Assembly: GCF_017302985.1 (NCBI RefSeq)
Contig: NZ_JAFIMU010000007.1
Span: forward strand, 1,674,001-1,738,000
Length of the DNA: 64,000 bases
Source of the DNA: Corallococcus macrosporus
GTDB lineage: Bacteria > Myxococcota > Myxococcia > Myxococcales > Myxococcaceae
Reading direction: 5' to 3'
Shown here in pieces: positions 1-8,600 of this stretch. Made by a program: the position numbers and the translations under genes. The first letter of the stretch is position 1; every line of letters starts with the position of its first letter. The notes below the pieces were generated by a model, which worked only from the letters and a program-made list of their open reading frames with translations, was not told the origin of the DNA and did not search any database.

Positions 1-44
1 CCCCCTCGCGCATCCGCAACTAGCGCGAGAGGAGGAGGTGGAAA

Positions 45-70
45 CGCCCGGCGCTAGTCATCGCCGGGCG
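45..70 (-). terminator. Hairpin terminator after tspO-like gene
   Basis: A perfect 9-bp inverted repeat (CGCCCGGCG, 8-nt loop, CGCCGGGCG) sits just past the stop codon at 77. On the minus strand it is followed by only three T residues, so it is a weak intrinsic terminator or an RNA-stabilising hairpin. Confidence 0.5.
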
Positions 71-76
71 ATGCAC

Positions 77-607
77 TCAGGTGTTGCGCCGGGCGATGTC
101 CGTCGACAGCACGTTGGCGAAGGACACCCAGCCCAGATAGGGCGCCATGAACCACGGCGCCTTGCGGTCCACGCTGCTGGCGGCGGCGGTGTACGCCGCG
201 ATGCTGCCCAGCAGCGCCCAGTTCTCCACCGCCGCGGCCTTCAGCTGGCGCTTGCGGAAGAACAGGTGGGACCACGCGGCGTTGAGCCCCAACTGCACGA
301 ACCACAGGCCCAGCGCGCGCGAGCGCCGCGCGCCCGCCGGTGAGCCCCAGATGCGCCAGCCGGAGACGGCGATGAGGCCATAGAGCGCCGTCCATACGGG
401 CGCGAAGGCCTGGCGCGGCGGCTGATAAGGCGGCTTCTTCAGGCGCTTGTACCAGCCCTGCTGGACGGCCTCGCGCGTGCTCTTCGCGTTGAGGAAGACC
501 GCGCCCGCGGTGAGGGCACCGAAGGCGCCCAGCGCCACCATGGACTCACGGTTGAGCGTGGCGTTGTGTTCCAGGCCCTCGGAGCCTCCCAGCTCACTGA
601 GCTGCAT
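77..607 (-). CDS. TspO/MBR-family membrane protein
   Basis: A 176-residue polytopic membrane protein of the TspO/MBR (tryptophan-rich sensory protein / peripheral benzodiazepine receptor) family. The family binds porphyrins and related tetrapyrroles and regulates tetrapyrrole or stress responses. The sequence shows the family's WYKxLxKPPYQPP region near residues 53-65, a Trp-rich PVWTxLYG helix, and NAAWSxLFF in the fourth helix; about five hydrophobic segments are visible. The ATG at 607 is chosen because GGAGGG lies 6-7 bases upstream. The frame stays open further upstream, but that part runs through a terminator hairpin. The N-terminal ~25 residues are polar and precede the first helix. 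It follows the ferritin-like pair on the same strand but is separated from it by a strong terminator, so it is probably an independent unit. In phototrophs TspO is tied to pigment synthesis; here the ligand is unknown. Confidence 0.88.
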   Translation of the reverse strand: MQLSELGGSEGLEHNATLNRESMVALGAFGALTAGAVFLNAKSTREAVQQGWYKRLKKPPYQPPRQAFAPVWTALYGLIAVSGWRIWGSPAGARRSRALGLWFVQLGLNAAWSHLFFRKRQLKAAAVENWALLGSIAAYTAAASSVDRKAPWFMAPYLGWVSFANVLSTDIARRNT

Positions 608-630
608 GTCATCCCTCCAGACGTAGGAAA

Positions 631-671
631 GCCGTTGTGCGAAGCCACAAGCTGGGGCTTCACACAACGGC
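631..671 (-). terminator. Strong intrinsic terminator of ferritin-like operon
   Basis: A 16-bp stem (left arm 631-646, right arm 656-671, one G-T wobble) with a 9-nt loop lies 30 bases past the stop of the ferritin-like gene. On the minus strand it is followed by TTTCC. It is the longest hairpin I found in the window and is well placed to end the upstream two-gene operon before tspO. Confidence 0.75.
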
Positions 672-701
672 CTGCCACCCTTGCCTGCCTGCCCGGTCGC
701 C

Positions 702-1472
702 TCAGGGCTGCGCGGGCAATCCCGCGGACTCCATCGGGGCGCGGGCCTCCGTGGCCAGCCCCGCCGCGAGCCAGCCCTTCACCAGCGCCAGGTGCTCGGC
801 CTCGGCGTCCAGCGCCAGCTGGAAGCGGTCCGCCAGCGAGTCATGGCCCAGGCCGCGCGCCAGCTCGATGAGCAGCTCCCAGCTCGCGTTGTCCGTCAGC
901 TCCGCCACCAGCAGCGCCTGCACGGCCTGGCGCAGGTTGGTGCGCGCGTCGGAGATGGCCGCGGGCACGCCCATGGAGATGACCGACGTGAGGTTCGCGG
1001 ACGGCGTCACCGCCGTGGGGTCCGCGCCCATCTTCTCCATGGCCTCCACCAGCAGGGCGAAGTGGCCCAGCTCGTCGTCCATGATCTTCGTCAGCAGCTC
1101 ACGTGACGGGCCCCCTTCCCAGCTGCCGAAGACATCCAGCTTGGAGAGCGCGCCCTCGTAGAGCCGGACGCCGGAGCGCTCGAAGGCGAGCCGTTCCCCC
1201 AGCTTGTCGATGAACACGGTGGGCTTGCCGCCCTTGAGCATGTCCACCGCGGTCTTCGCCATGCCCTTCAAACTGGAAGGCGGCGGCACGCGGCCCAGGC
1301 CGTCACCGGACTCGCGCATGTACTGCTTGCGCACGTCCGCGATGGCCTGCGCGTCGCCCAGGCTGCTGGGCTGCGCGCGCTCCGCCTCCGCGATGATGTC
1401 CTTGCTGTCCACGGGCGACGTCTTGATGCCGGTGCGGTTCATGCCCACGTCGGCGATGGTGTCCTTGCTCAT
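702..1472 (-). CDS. Ferritin-like domain protein
   Basis: A 256-residue protein whose C-terminal ~150 residues form a ferritin-like four-helix bundle. The carboxylate/His pattern is ERSGVRLYE, then DDELGHFALL (an ExxH-type helix), a hydrophobic ELTDNASWELL helix, and a last AEAEHL helix, which fits a di-iron or iron-binding site. The N-terminal ~95 residues are polar and look unstructured. The ATG at 1472 overlaps the stop of the upstream gene as ATGA, so the two are almost certainly translated together; an upstream extension of the frame would lie inside that gene. No signal peptide, so cytoplasmic. The true activity (iron storage, peroxide detoxification or an oxygenase-like reaction) cannot be read from the sequence. 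Confidence 0.8.
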   Translation of the reverse strand: MSKDTIADVGMNRTGIKTSPVDSKDIIAEAERAQPSSLGDAQAIADVRKQYMRESGDGLGRVPPPSSLKGMAKTAVDMLKGGKPTVFIDKLGERLAFERSGVRLYEGALSKLDVFGSWEGGPSRELLTKIMDDELGHFALLVEAMEKMGADPTAVTPSANLTSVISMGVPAAISDARTNLRQAVQALLVAELTDNASWELLIELARGLGHDSLADRFQLALDAEAEHLALVKGWLAAGLATEARAPMESAGLPAQP

Positions 1473-2674
1473 TGCAGCCTCCTCCCCTCCAGCACCGAGC
1501 CCATGCGCTCCGCCTTCGCGGCGAGCTCCGTGCCGGGCCTCCATTTGTATCCAGCCGCCGCCGTCTCCGAGGGCGACCCTTCCGAGTTCATCTGCGCCTG
1601 GTACAGCAGCGTGCGGTGGTCCGGCGGCAGCTGCGACTTGTCCACGTACTCGGTGCCGTCGGAGCGCATGTCCACCTCCTGCGAGAGGACCTTGCGCACG
1701 AACTCACGGTGCTCCTTGAACGCGATGGGCTCCGGCAGCTCGCGGGGCAGCACCTCCGCGGGGTCGCGGCGCTCCAGGTTCTTGAACAGCTCCATCACGT
1801 AGTGGAGGTGGCCCAGCTCGTAGTCCACGAACCGCTGCCACACCTCCTTGATGCGCGGGTTCGACTCGTACGCGAGGCACGAGTAGTAGTTGTAGACCTC
1901 CATGGCCTCGTGGAGCATCCACTGCTCCAGCATGGACTCGTCCGGGTCGATGAGCGAACCGTACTGGGTGACGTGCTGCTCCTCGATGGAGGCGATCTCC
2001 GCGTAGAGCTGGCGCGCGACGGGGTCCGTGAACGTGGGGCCCACGGTCATGTAGTAGTCGTGCGTCTGGAACTCGGACGCGGTGATGGTCAGCGCGTGCA
2101 GCTTGGACAGCGGGGCCGCCGTCTTCGCGTCGTACGGGCGGCGCAGGTCATCCAGCGGATGGCGGTGCTCCACGACGGTGGGGCGGCCCGGGATGATGTC
2201 CGTATAGGACTGGGTGATGTTGTTGGGGTCCTGCCCCTCCAGCCGGTCGTAGAGCGCGGAGTAGCGGTACAGGTGGTCGAAGTCCTCCAGCATCCCGAAC
2301 CGGTACGTCTGCGCCAGATAGGGGTCGGGCTCGTGGATGGCCACGCTGGCCGTCACCTCGATGGCGAGCTGCTCGAAGCCCAGGGTGGTCTCGATGACCT
2401 TCTGGTCCGGAGGGGTGAGCCAGTTGACCAGCGTCTGCTGGTGGTGCTCGGCGCGGCGCACCAGCGCCAGGTGCGGGCGCAGGTCCCGGCTGCGGCGCGC
2501 GAAGATGTGCTTCATGCGCAGCGCGTCCGCCTCGATGCCGTTCATCAGGATGACGCGCGTCCGGGTGAAGGCGTCGTCGTCCAGCTTGCTGTAGGGCCGC
2601 CGCACCAGGTCCTTCCAGGTGAAGGATTGGCGCTCGACGGGAGTGCCTTTTTCTTTGAAGAGGTCCAAGGCCAC
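1469..2674 (-). CDS. Ferritin-like di-iron protein, double bundle
   Basis: A 401-residue protein with two consecutive ferritin-like helical regions. The first has HLALVRRAEHHQQ and LEDFDHLYRYSAL; the second has SIEEQHVTQY and FVDYELGHLHYVMELFK. These ExxH-type clusters would supply Glu/His ligands for two di-iron centres or one composite centre. The start is a GTG at 2674 preceded by AAGGAG with 7-base spacing; the frame is open further upstream but has no ribosome site there and no family-like sequence. It is the first gene of a coupled pair, with a 4-base ATGA overlap with the smaller ferritin-like protein, so the two may assemble or act on the same substrate. No signal peptide. Closest enzymatic role unknown. 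Confidence 0.8.
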   Translation of the reverse strand: MALDLFKEKGTPVERQSFTWKDLVRRPYSKLDDDAFTRTRVILMNGIEADALRMKHIFARRSRDLRPHLALVRRAEHHQQTLVNWLTPPDQKVIETTLGFEQLAIEVTASVAIHEPDPYLAQTYRFGMLEDFDHLYRYSALYDRLEGQDPNNITQSYTDIIPGRPTVVEHRHPLDDLRRPYDAKTAAPLSKLHALTITASEFQTHDYYMTVGPTFTDPVARQLYAEIASIEEQHVTQYGSLIDPDESMLEQWMLHEAMEVYNYYSCLAYESNPRIKEVWQRFVDYELGHLHYVMELFKNLERRDPAEVLPRELPEPIAFKEHREFVRKVLSQEVDMRSDGTEYVDKSQLPPDHRTLLYQAQMNSEGSPSETAAAGYKWRPGTELAAKAERMGSVLEGRRLQ

Positions 2675-2957
2675 GAGGTGACTCCTTCTGGGCGGGGACA
2701 GGGCGTTGAAACGAGGGCGGTGGACACCACCCCCTCGGGTCCCGATGTCCTGAAGGTCCGGTGGCCATCCACCAACGGCAACAGACGTGCAGGCGCCGGT
2801 CGGCGGACGCGAGGGGCTGCGACGGCTCGCCGGGTCCCCTGCTTCGCGGGCCTCTCCGGCCTCTCTTGGATGAAGGTCCAATACCCGCGGTGCGCGCGCG
2901 TGCCCGTGGGACTTGTCCCGGGGTAGCGTGACGGCACCGACCTCCCGGGGAGGGGCC

Positions 2958-5297
2958 GTGGCGGGTGAGACGTGGAAGACCATCCAGGAGCGCTGGCGCC
3001 ATCACCGGCTCCAGATGATCGGCATCGCGCTGGTGGCCGCGCTCATCGCGTGGGCGTGCGAGCGGACAGGGGTCCTGGAGAGCACGGAGCACATCGCCTA
3101 CGACGAGGCCCTGGTGCGGTACACGGGGGGCCGGGAGAAGTCCCAGCAGGTGGTCGTGGTGGCCATCGACCAGTCCACCCTCGACCGCATCAGCCAGGAC
3201 CCGCAGCTGCAGCTCAACTTCGGCAACTGGCCGTACACGCGCACGCTGTGGGCGCGCATCGCGCAGGAGATGAAGGCCGCGGGCGCCAGGGCCGTGCTGT
3301 TCGACGCGGTGATGGACGAGCGGACGGCCGACGAGTCCGCCGACCTGGGCTTCGCGCAGGTGCTGCGTGAGACGGGCCTCCCCTTCTACGTGGGCATGGC
3401 GAGCAGCGGCACCGCGAAGCCGCTGGCGCGCGCGGACTTCACGGCCCCCGTGCCGCTGAAGGCCCCCGAGCCCGCGCCCACTCCCGAGCCGCCGGGCGAT
3501 ACCTTCCCCGAGGAGTTCGAGGACGCCGCCGCCCCCGCCACACCCGTGCTGACGGACCAGGCCCTGGCGCGGGCGCTCGCCTTCCCCGCGCGCTGGACGG
3601 ATGGGAAGGCGTTGCCCCGGCTCGGGGACACGCCATCGCGGAAGGCATCGCCTCCCCGCTACCCGGTGCCTCCGACGCCCGCGCTGGTGGGCGCGGTGAA
3701 CGGGGTGGGACTGGTGGATATGGAGGCGGACGGGGACGGCTCCATCCGCCGCACGGCCTTCGCGTACACGGACGGCACCAACACCTACGTGACGCTGCCG
3801 GTGCGCATGATGGCGGACCTGCTGGGCGCGAAGGAGGTCACGCTCTCCGGCCGCACCCTCCGCCTGGGCGAGCGCACCTGGCGCGTGAACGACGACGGCA
3901 GCGCCGCGCTGGACTACGGCGGTCCGCTGGAAGAGCGCTTCAAGACGGTGCTCCTCTTCGACGTGCTGGACGACTGGATCCGCCGTTCCAAGGGTCGAGA
4001 GCCGGGCCTGGCCGCGGACACGTTCCGGGACAAGGTCGTCGTCATCGGCGGCACGGCGGTGGGGCTCAACGACATCAAGGCCACGCCCTTCTCCCCCATG
4101 CAGCCCGGGCTGGTGAAGCAGGCCACGGTGGTGGACACGCTGCTGTCGGGCGCGTTCATCACCCGCGCACCGGAGGGCGTGGACCTGGGCCTGACGTTCC
4201 TCGTGGCGCTGGTGTCCGCGGTGCTGCTGATGACGGCGCGCTGGACGATGCTGGAGGTGGTCTGGCCGCTGGCGCTGGTGCAGGGGCTGTTCGTGCTCAC
4301 GGGCCTGCTGCTCAAGACCACGCACACGCACGTGCTGATGGCGATGCCCGCGCTGGCGGGCGTGGGCGCCAGCGTGGGGGCGCTGGCGTTCAACCACCTG
4401 GTGGCCAACCGCGAGACGCAGTTCATCCGGCAGGCGTTCCACCGCTTCATGGAGCCGAAGCTGGTGGAGCAGATGATCCGCTCGCGGCAACTGCCGCGCC
4501 TGGATGGAGAGAACAAGGAGATCACCGCGTTCTTCAGCGACATCCGCGGCTTCTCCACCTTCAGCGAGCGCTTCAAGGAGGACCCGCGCCAGTTGGTGCG
4601 CATCCTCAACACGTACCTCACAGCGGTGAGCGGGGCGCTCTTGCGCGAGGGCGGGTGCCTGGACAAGTACATCGGCGACGCGGTGGTGTGCCTCTTCGGC
4701 GCGCCCATGGCCCAGGAGGACCACGCCGTGCGCGCGTGCCGGGGCGCGCTGGCGGCGAAGGCGGCCGTGGAGGCGCTGCGCGTGGACTTCCGCGAGAAGG
4801 GCTTCCCGGACGTGTACACGCGCATCGGCGTGAACAGCGCGGTGAACTTCGTGGGCAACTTCGGCAGCGACCAGCTCTTCAGCTACACGGCCATTGGCGA
4901 CGGCATGAACCTGGCCGCGCGCCTGGAGGGCGCGAACAAGGCCTACGGCTCCGTCATCATGATTGGCCCGCGCACGTATGAGCTGGCGCGCGAGCACATC
5001 GAAGTGCGCGAGCTGGACCGGGTGCGGGTGGCGGGCAAGACGGAGGCCGTCACGGTGTATGAGCTGCTGGCGCTCAGGGGGCAGCTGGACGCGTCCACCC
5101 GTCAGACGGTGGCGCGCTACCACCAGGCCCTGGGGCTGTACCGCGAGGCGCGCTTCGCGGAAGCCGCGGCGGTGCTGGAGGCGGAGGCCGCGCGGTCGCC
5201 GGAGGACGGGCCCACGGGCAAGCTGCTGGAGCGCTGCCGCGAGTATCTGGAGTCACTCCCGGAGAATTTCGATGGCGTCGCGAATCTGGAGAAGTGA
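2958..5297 (+). CDS. CHASE2-domain adenylate/guanylate cyclase
   Basis: A 779-residue membrane receptor cyclase. Order: one N-terminal transmembrane helix (~19-37), an extracytoplasmic CHASE2 sensor domain (~45-400, interrupted by a Pro/Glu-rich stretch around 170-195), three clustered transmembrane helices (~405-480), then a class III nucleotide cyclase domain (~515-700) and a ~70-residue TPR-like tail. Metal-binding aspartates are in FFSDIRGF (Asp528) and KYIGDAVV (Asp574); the Lys570 position favours ATP over GTP. The GTG at 2958 is taken as start; an in-frame TTG at 2913 is possible. The gene is divergent from the ferritin-like operon and heads a run with the SH3 protein 28 bases downstream. 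It should make cAMP in response to an unknown periplasmic signal. Confidence 0.9.
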   Translation: MAGETWKTIQERWRHHRLQMIGIALVAALIAWACERTGVLESTEHIAYDEALVRYTGGREKSQQVVVVAIDQSTLDRISQDPQLQLNFGNWPYTRTLWARIAQEMKAAGARAVLFDAVMDERTADESADLGFAQVLRETGLPFYVGMASSGTAKPLARADFTAPVPLKAPEPAPTPEPPGDTFPEEFEDAAAPATPVLTDQALARALAFPARWTDGKALPRLGDTPSRKASPPRYPVPPTPALVGAVNGVGLVDMEADGDGSIRRTAFAYTDGTNTYVTLPVRMMADLLGAKEVTLSGRTLRLGERTWRVNDDGSAALDYGGPLEERFKTVLLFDVLDDWIRRSKGREPGLAADTFRDKVVVIGGTAVGLNDIKATPFSPMQPGLVKQATVVDTLLSGAFITRAPEGVDLGLTFLVALVSAVLLMTARWTMLEVVWPLALVQGLFVLTGLLLKTTHTHVLMAMPALAGVGASVGALAFNHLVANRETQFIRQAFHRFMEPKLVEQMIRSRQLPRLDGENKEITAFFSDIRGFSTFSERFKEDPRQLVRILNTYLTAVSGALLREGGCLDKYIGDAVVCLFGAPMAQEDHAVRACRGALAAKAAVEALRVDFREKGFPDVYTRIGVNSAVNFVGNFGSDQLFSYTAIGDGMNLAARLEGANKAYGSVIMIGPRTYELAREHIEVRELDRVRVAGKTEAVTVYELLALRGQLDASTRQTVARYHQALGLYREARFAEAAAVLEAEAARSPEDGPTGKLLERCREYLESLPENFDGVANLEK

Positions 5298-5325
5298 CGG
5301 CGTATCAGGGTTGGGGAGCACGACG

Positions 5326-5883
5326 ATGAGACGATGGACCTGGGGCATCCTGCTGCTGTCGCTGGGAGTGCCGGTGACGGCCGCGTGGGCGGTGAAGAAG
5401 GACGAGAAGCTCTACGTGAAGGCGCGCAACACGCGCGTGCTCAAGAGCGCGGTGCCCACGGCGGACGTGGTGGCGGTGCTCCAGCCCGGGCAGCAGGTGA
5501 CGTGGAAGGGCGCGGACCCGAAGAATGCCCAGTGGCACCAGGTGACGGAGCCCGGCGGCAAGCCCGGCTACGTGTTCCAGACGAACCTGTCCACGAAGCC
5601 GCCCAACATGGAGCTGGTGTCCAAGGACGGCAAGACGCGCACCATCGACCCGGCTGCCTTCGTGTCCAGCGGCGCGGCGGTGAAGGCGCTGAGCCCGGGC
5701 GCGGAGAAGTACGGCAACGACAAGGGCGGCGACTACAAGGCCGCGGTGGCGCAGCTCCAGAAGCTGGAGGGGCTGGCGAAGGCGGTGACGCCCGTGCAGA
5801 TCGACAAGCACGTGAAGCAGGCCGGGCTGTTCCCGGTGGTGGCGCCCAACACGAAGCTGGGTCCCCAGAAGGGGGGCAGGTGA
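5326..5883 (+). CDS. Secreted SH3-domain protein
   Basis: A 185-residue protein with a cleavable signal peptide (MRRWTWGILLLSLGVPVTAAWA) and a bacterial SH3-like domain at ~25-85 (KLYVKARNTRVLKSAV ... QVTWKGADPKNAQWHQV ... GYVFQTNLS), a fold that commonly binds peptidoglycan or protein tails in the envelope. The C-terminal ~90 residues are Lys/Ala-rich and helical. The ATG at 5326 has GGGGAG 8 bases upstream. It lies between the cyclase and the M48 protease and its TGA shares a base with the next ATG (TGATG), so it is translated with the protease. It may target or regulate that protease in the periplasm; this is inferred from context only. Confidence 0.8.
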   Translation: MRRWTWGILLLSLGVPVTAAWAVKKDEKLYVKARNTRVLKSAVPTADVVAVLQPGQQVTWKGADPKNAQWHQVTEPGGKPGYVFQTNLSTKPPNMELVSKDGKTRTIDPAAFVSSGAAVKALSPGAEKYGNDKGGDYKAAVAQLQKLEGLAKAVTPVQIDKHVKQAGLFPVVAPNTKLGPQKGGR

Positions 5884-6863
5884 TGCGCTCGCGCGTGGGA
5901 GTCCTGGTGGCGGTGGGCCTGGGCCTGACGTCCTGTGCCCAGGTGACGAAGGAGCTGAAGAAGGCGAACCTGGGCAGTGACGTGAACCGGGTGGTGGCCG
6001 CGTCGGAGAAGGTGCAGTCCTGCGACAAGCTGAAGGTGGAGCCGGCCATCCAGGAGGAGTACGCGCTGGGCAGCGCGCTGGCCATCCACTGGGCGCAGCA
6101 GGGCGGCGGGCTGATGCTGGGCAACCCCGCGGAGGAGGCGCTGAGCACCTACGTCAACACGGTGGGCCGCAACCTGGCGATGCAGTCCCCCCGGCCGGAG
6201 CTGGGCTGGACGTTCGGCGTGCTCAAGGACGTGAAGCGCTTCAACGCGCTGTCCGCGCCCGCCGGCTACGTGTTCGTCACACAGGGGCTGCTCCAGGGCG
6301 TGGAGAACGAGGCGCAGCTCGCGGGCGTGCTGTCGCATGAGATTGCCCACGTCGTGCTCAAGCACGCGCTGCACCAGTACGTCTCCGTGAAGGTGAAGAC
6401 CTGCAAGGGCGCGGCGGTGACGGGCGCCGTGATGTCGGCGGTCGCCTCGAAGGTGGTGGGCGCGAGCCGGTCGGACGGCCGCCTGGACCTGGACTCGGAC
6501 ACGGGGCTGATGGGGGAGATGGTCGAAGGGACCGTGGACGTCTTCGGCAAGGGCAACCGCCGCGACGAGGAGCTGGCGGCGGATGCGCTCGCGGTGGAGC
6601 TGATGCTGTCCGCGGGCTACGACCCCCGGGAGTTCTCGCGCCTGCTCGACCGGACGTCCGGGGGCGGCGGATTCTGGGAGAACCACCCGAGCAAGAGGGA
6701 CCGCCAGGAGCAGATTGCCGACCTGCTCGACGCGCGGCGGAAGGACGCGGATCCGCTCGCGCGGCTGGACGTGGCGTCGCTCCAGCGCCCTGCCCTGCCC
6801 GCGGCCTTCGCCATCGTGGGGGCCGGGAAGAAGCCCACGGGCATGGCGAAGGACGCGAAGTAG
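5883..6863 (+). CDS. M48-family metalloprotease lipoprotein
   Basis: A 326-residue zinc metallopeptidase of family M48 with a lipoprotein signal (LTSC, lipidated Cys18). The zinc site is HEIAH at 152-156, and the third ligand is in EELAAD (Glu230). The N-terminal part of the mature protein resembles BepA/LoiP-type periplasmic proteases that act in outer-membrane quality control. It begins on the overlapping TGATG with the SH3-domain gene and ends 9 bases from the convergent pomX gene, leaving no room for a separate terminator. Glycine-rich SGGGGFWENHPS before the C-terminal helical segment is typical of the family (the HPs element). Substrate unknown. Confidence 0.9.
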   Translation: MRSRVGVLVAVGLGLTSCAQVTKELKKANLGSDVNRVVAASEKVQSCDKLKVEPAIQEEYALGSALAIHWAQQGGGLMLGNPAEEALSTYVNTVGRNLAMQSPRPELGWTFGVLKDVKRFNALSAPAGYVFVTQGLLQGVENEAQLAGVLSHEIAHVVLKHALHQYVSVKVKTCKGAAVTGAVMSAVASKVVGASRSDGRLDLDSDTGLMGEMVEGTVDVFGKGNRRDEELAADALAVELMLSAGYDPREFSRLLDRTSGGGGFWENHPSKRDRQEQIADLLDARRKDADPLARLDVASLQRPALPAAFAIVGAGKKPTGMAKDAK

Positions 6864-6872
6864 GACGGCGTT

Positions 6873-8591
6873 TCAGCGCACCGTGGCCTGGCTGAGGGCG
6901 CGGTGCACGGACTCCAGGGCCTTGCGCGCCTCCAGCAGCTCGGCGCGCTCGGCGGTGAGGGACGCGACCTGCTGGGCCAGCACGTCGCGTTCGCCCTGGA
7001 GCGTCTCCACGGCGCGGCGCAGGGAGGCGGACTCGTCCTTGGCGCCCTCCAGCTCCACGGCGAGGCGCTCCTCCTCCGCGAGGCTGTCGGCCAGGGCCAG
7101 CTTGCCCTTGTTCACGACCTGCTCCAGCGCGTCGTGCTCCTTCGCGGCGGCCTGGAGGGCCTGGCGGGACTCCTGGAGGGACAGGAGCGCTTCGTCGCGC
7201 TCGCCCTCCAGCGCGGCCAGCTCCCGCTCCAGGTCCGCGAGCAGCTTCACGCGGCCCTCCATCTCCGCGGACAGGCGGCGGGCCTCGTCCATGCGCAGAC
7301 GGGCTTCCTCGGTGGCCTTCTCCGCCTGACGGCGGGCGACCTCCAGGTCCTGGGTGAGCGTGAGGTTGAGCGCCTTGACCTTGGTGAGCTCCGCCTGGAG
7401 GTGGGTGATGCGCTCCACGGCGCGCTGGCCGGCTTCGGCGACGGTGGCGGGCAGCGGCTCCGGGCGCGGGTTCTCGCGCACGGCCTTGAGGCGGGCCTTG
7501 AGGCGCTCGCGGCGGGATTCGGAGTCCAGCTCCTCACGGGGAGGCGCGGGCGTCTGCACCTCGACGGGGGCGGGCGCGGCTTCCTGTCGGGCCACCGTCT
7601 CGGTGGTGGTGACGGTGGAGGCCTGGACGGCAGCGTACGTCGTCATGGGCTCGGCCTCGGAAGGCATGCGGAGGGCCTGAACGCCCATCCGTCCATCGAA
7701 CTGTACTCCGGGCGGAGGGCCCGCGAAGGTGGCCGGAGCCGCCCGGGGGGCTTCGGCCTGGGCCATCACCGGAGGCGGCGAGGCGAACGTCACCGGAGCG
7801 CTCCGCGTGTCAGCCGGAGCCGAGGCGCGAGGGGCCTCGGCGCGCAGCGCTTCGGTGTGCGTCACGGAGTGGGCCAGGGGCGCCACCCGCGTCGGATCCA
7901 CGTGCGTGGCGGCTTCCGGCCGTGCCGTCAGCGCGTCCCAGCGCGCGGCGGGCGGCGCGGGCGGCTCCACGTGCGTGGGCGTCGGCTCGGCGCCCAGGGA
8001 CTCCTGGCTGAAGGCCTCGACGGCGGTCTCCCGCTGCTGCGCGACGTGCGCGGCGGACAGGTTCCACGCGGACGCGGCGACGGCCTCCGCCACCTCCCGG
8101 TGCGACACCGGCGGCACGGCGTCCGCGTCCCAGACGGACTCCTCCGGCGCGGGCGCCTGCGCCACGTTCCAGTCCGGCGCGGTCTCCTGCGATTCCGGGT
8201 TCTGCCACGGCGCGGACTCCTCCTCGTGCCGGGCCTCCGGGGACACCAGCGCGGACAGCGCGTGGGACACCGGCGAGAAGCTCGGCGCCGTCACCGCGGG
8301 CAGGCCCTGCGCGGCCGGGGGCGGTGCGGCGTGCTTCGGCGGAGCGTTCAGCGCGGCCTCCATCGCCTCGGCGGCGGTGGGACGCGGGCCGGCGCGGCGC
8401 TCGATGCGGGCGCGCACCTCGGAGGACAGGTCCGGGCCTTCCGCGACGGGCGCGGGCGCTTCCGGCGCGGCGGGCTCCGGGTTCGCGGCGGCGGTCCCCG
8501 TGGGGTCGGACGGGTCGAGGGCACCGGTCAGCGCCCCCAGGCGGAGGCGCGGCTTCGCGCGGGACACGTTCTGTTCGAAGGCTTTCTTCAT
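6873..8591 (-). CDS. pomX: PomX-like cell-division site scaffold
   Basis: A 572-residue protein, third gene after pomY and pomZ. It has a short basic N-terminal peptide (MKKAFEQNVSRAKPRLRL), then a long Ala/Pro-rich low-complexity region (~25-360) and a C-terminal coiled coil (~365-570) full of heptads. In Myxococcus xanthus, PomX forms the cytoplasmic scaffold of the PomXYZ cluster that marks midcell. Its N-terminal peptide, through Lys13 and Arg15, stimulates the PomZ ATPase; both residues are in the same positions here. The coiled coil polymerises and binds PomY. The low-complexity part seems longer than in M. xanthus PomX (about 404 residues in total, from memory). The start at 8591 lies 9 bases after the pomZ stop; its ribosome site is weak, which suggests coupling. 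Confidence 0.88.
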   Translation of the reverse strand: MKKAFEQNVSRAKPRLRLGALTGALDPSDPTGTAAANPEPAAPEAPAPVAEGPDLSSEVRARIERRAGPRPTAAEAMEAALNAPPKHAAPPPAAQGLPAVTAPSFSPVSHALSALVSPEARHEEESAPWQNPESQETAPDWNVAQAPAPEESVWDADAVPPVSHREVAEAVAASAWNLSAAHVAQQRETAVEAFSQESLGAEPTPTHVEPPAPPAARWDALTARPEAATHVDPTRVAPLAHSVTHTEALRAEAPRASAPADTRSAPVTFASPPPVMAQAEAPRAAPATFAGPPPGVQFDGRMGVQALRMPSEAEPMTTYAAVQASTVTTTETVARQEAAPAPVEVQTPAPPREELDSESRRERLKARLKAVRENPRPEPLPATVAEAGQRAVERITHLQAELTKVKALNLTLTQDLEVARRQAEKATEEARLRMDEARRLSAEMEGRVKLLADLERELAALEGERDEALLSLQESRQALQAAAKEHDALEQVVNKGKLALADSLAEEERLAVELEGAKDESASLRRAVETLQGERDVLAQQVASLTAERAELLEARKALESVHRALSQATVR

Positions 8592-8600
8592 GGGGAAATC

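Noticed and set aside
2148-5123. Open frame of 991 codons on the minus strand, opposite the cyclase gene
   Set aside because: Low-complexity, no motif and no ribosome site, while the opposite strand has a complete CHASE2-cyclase.
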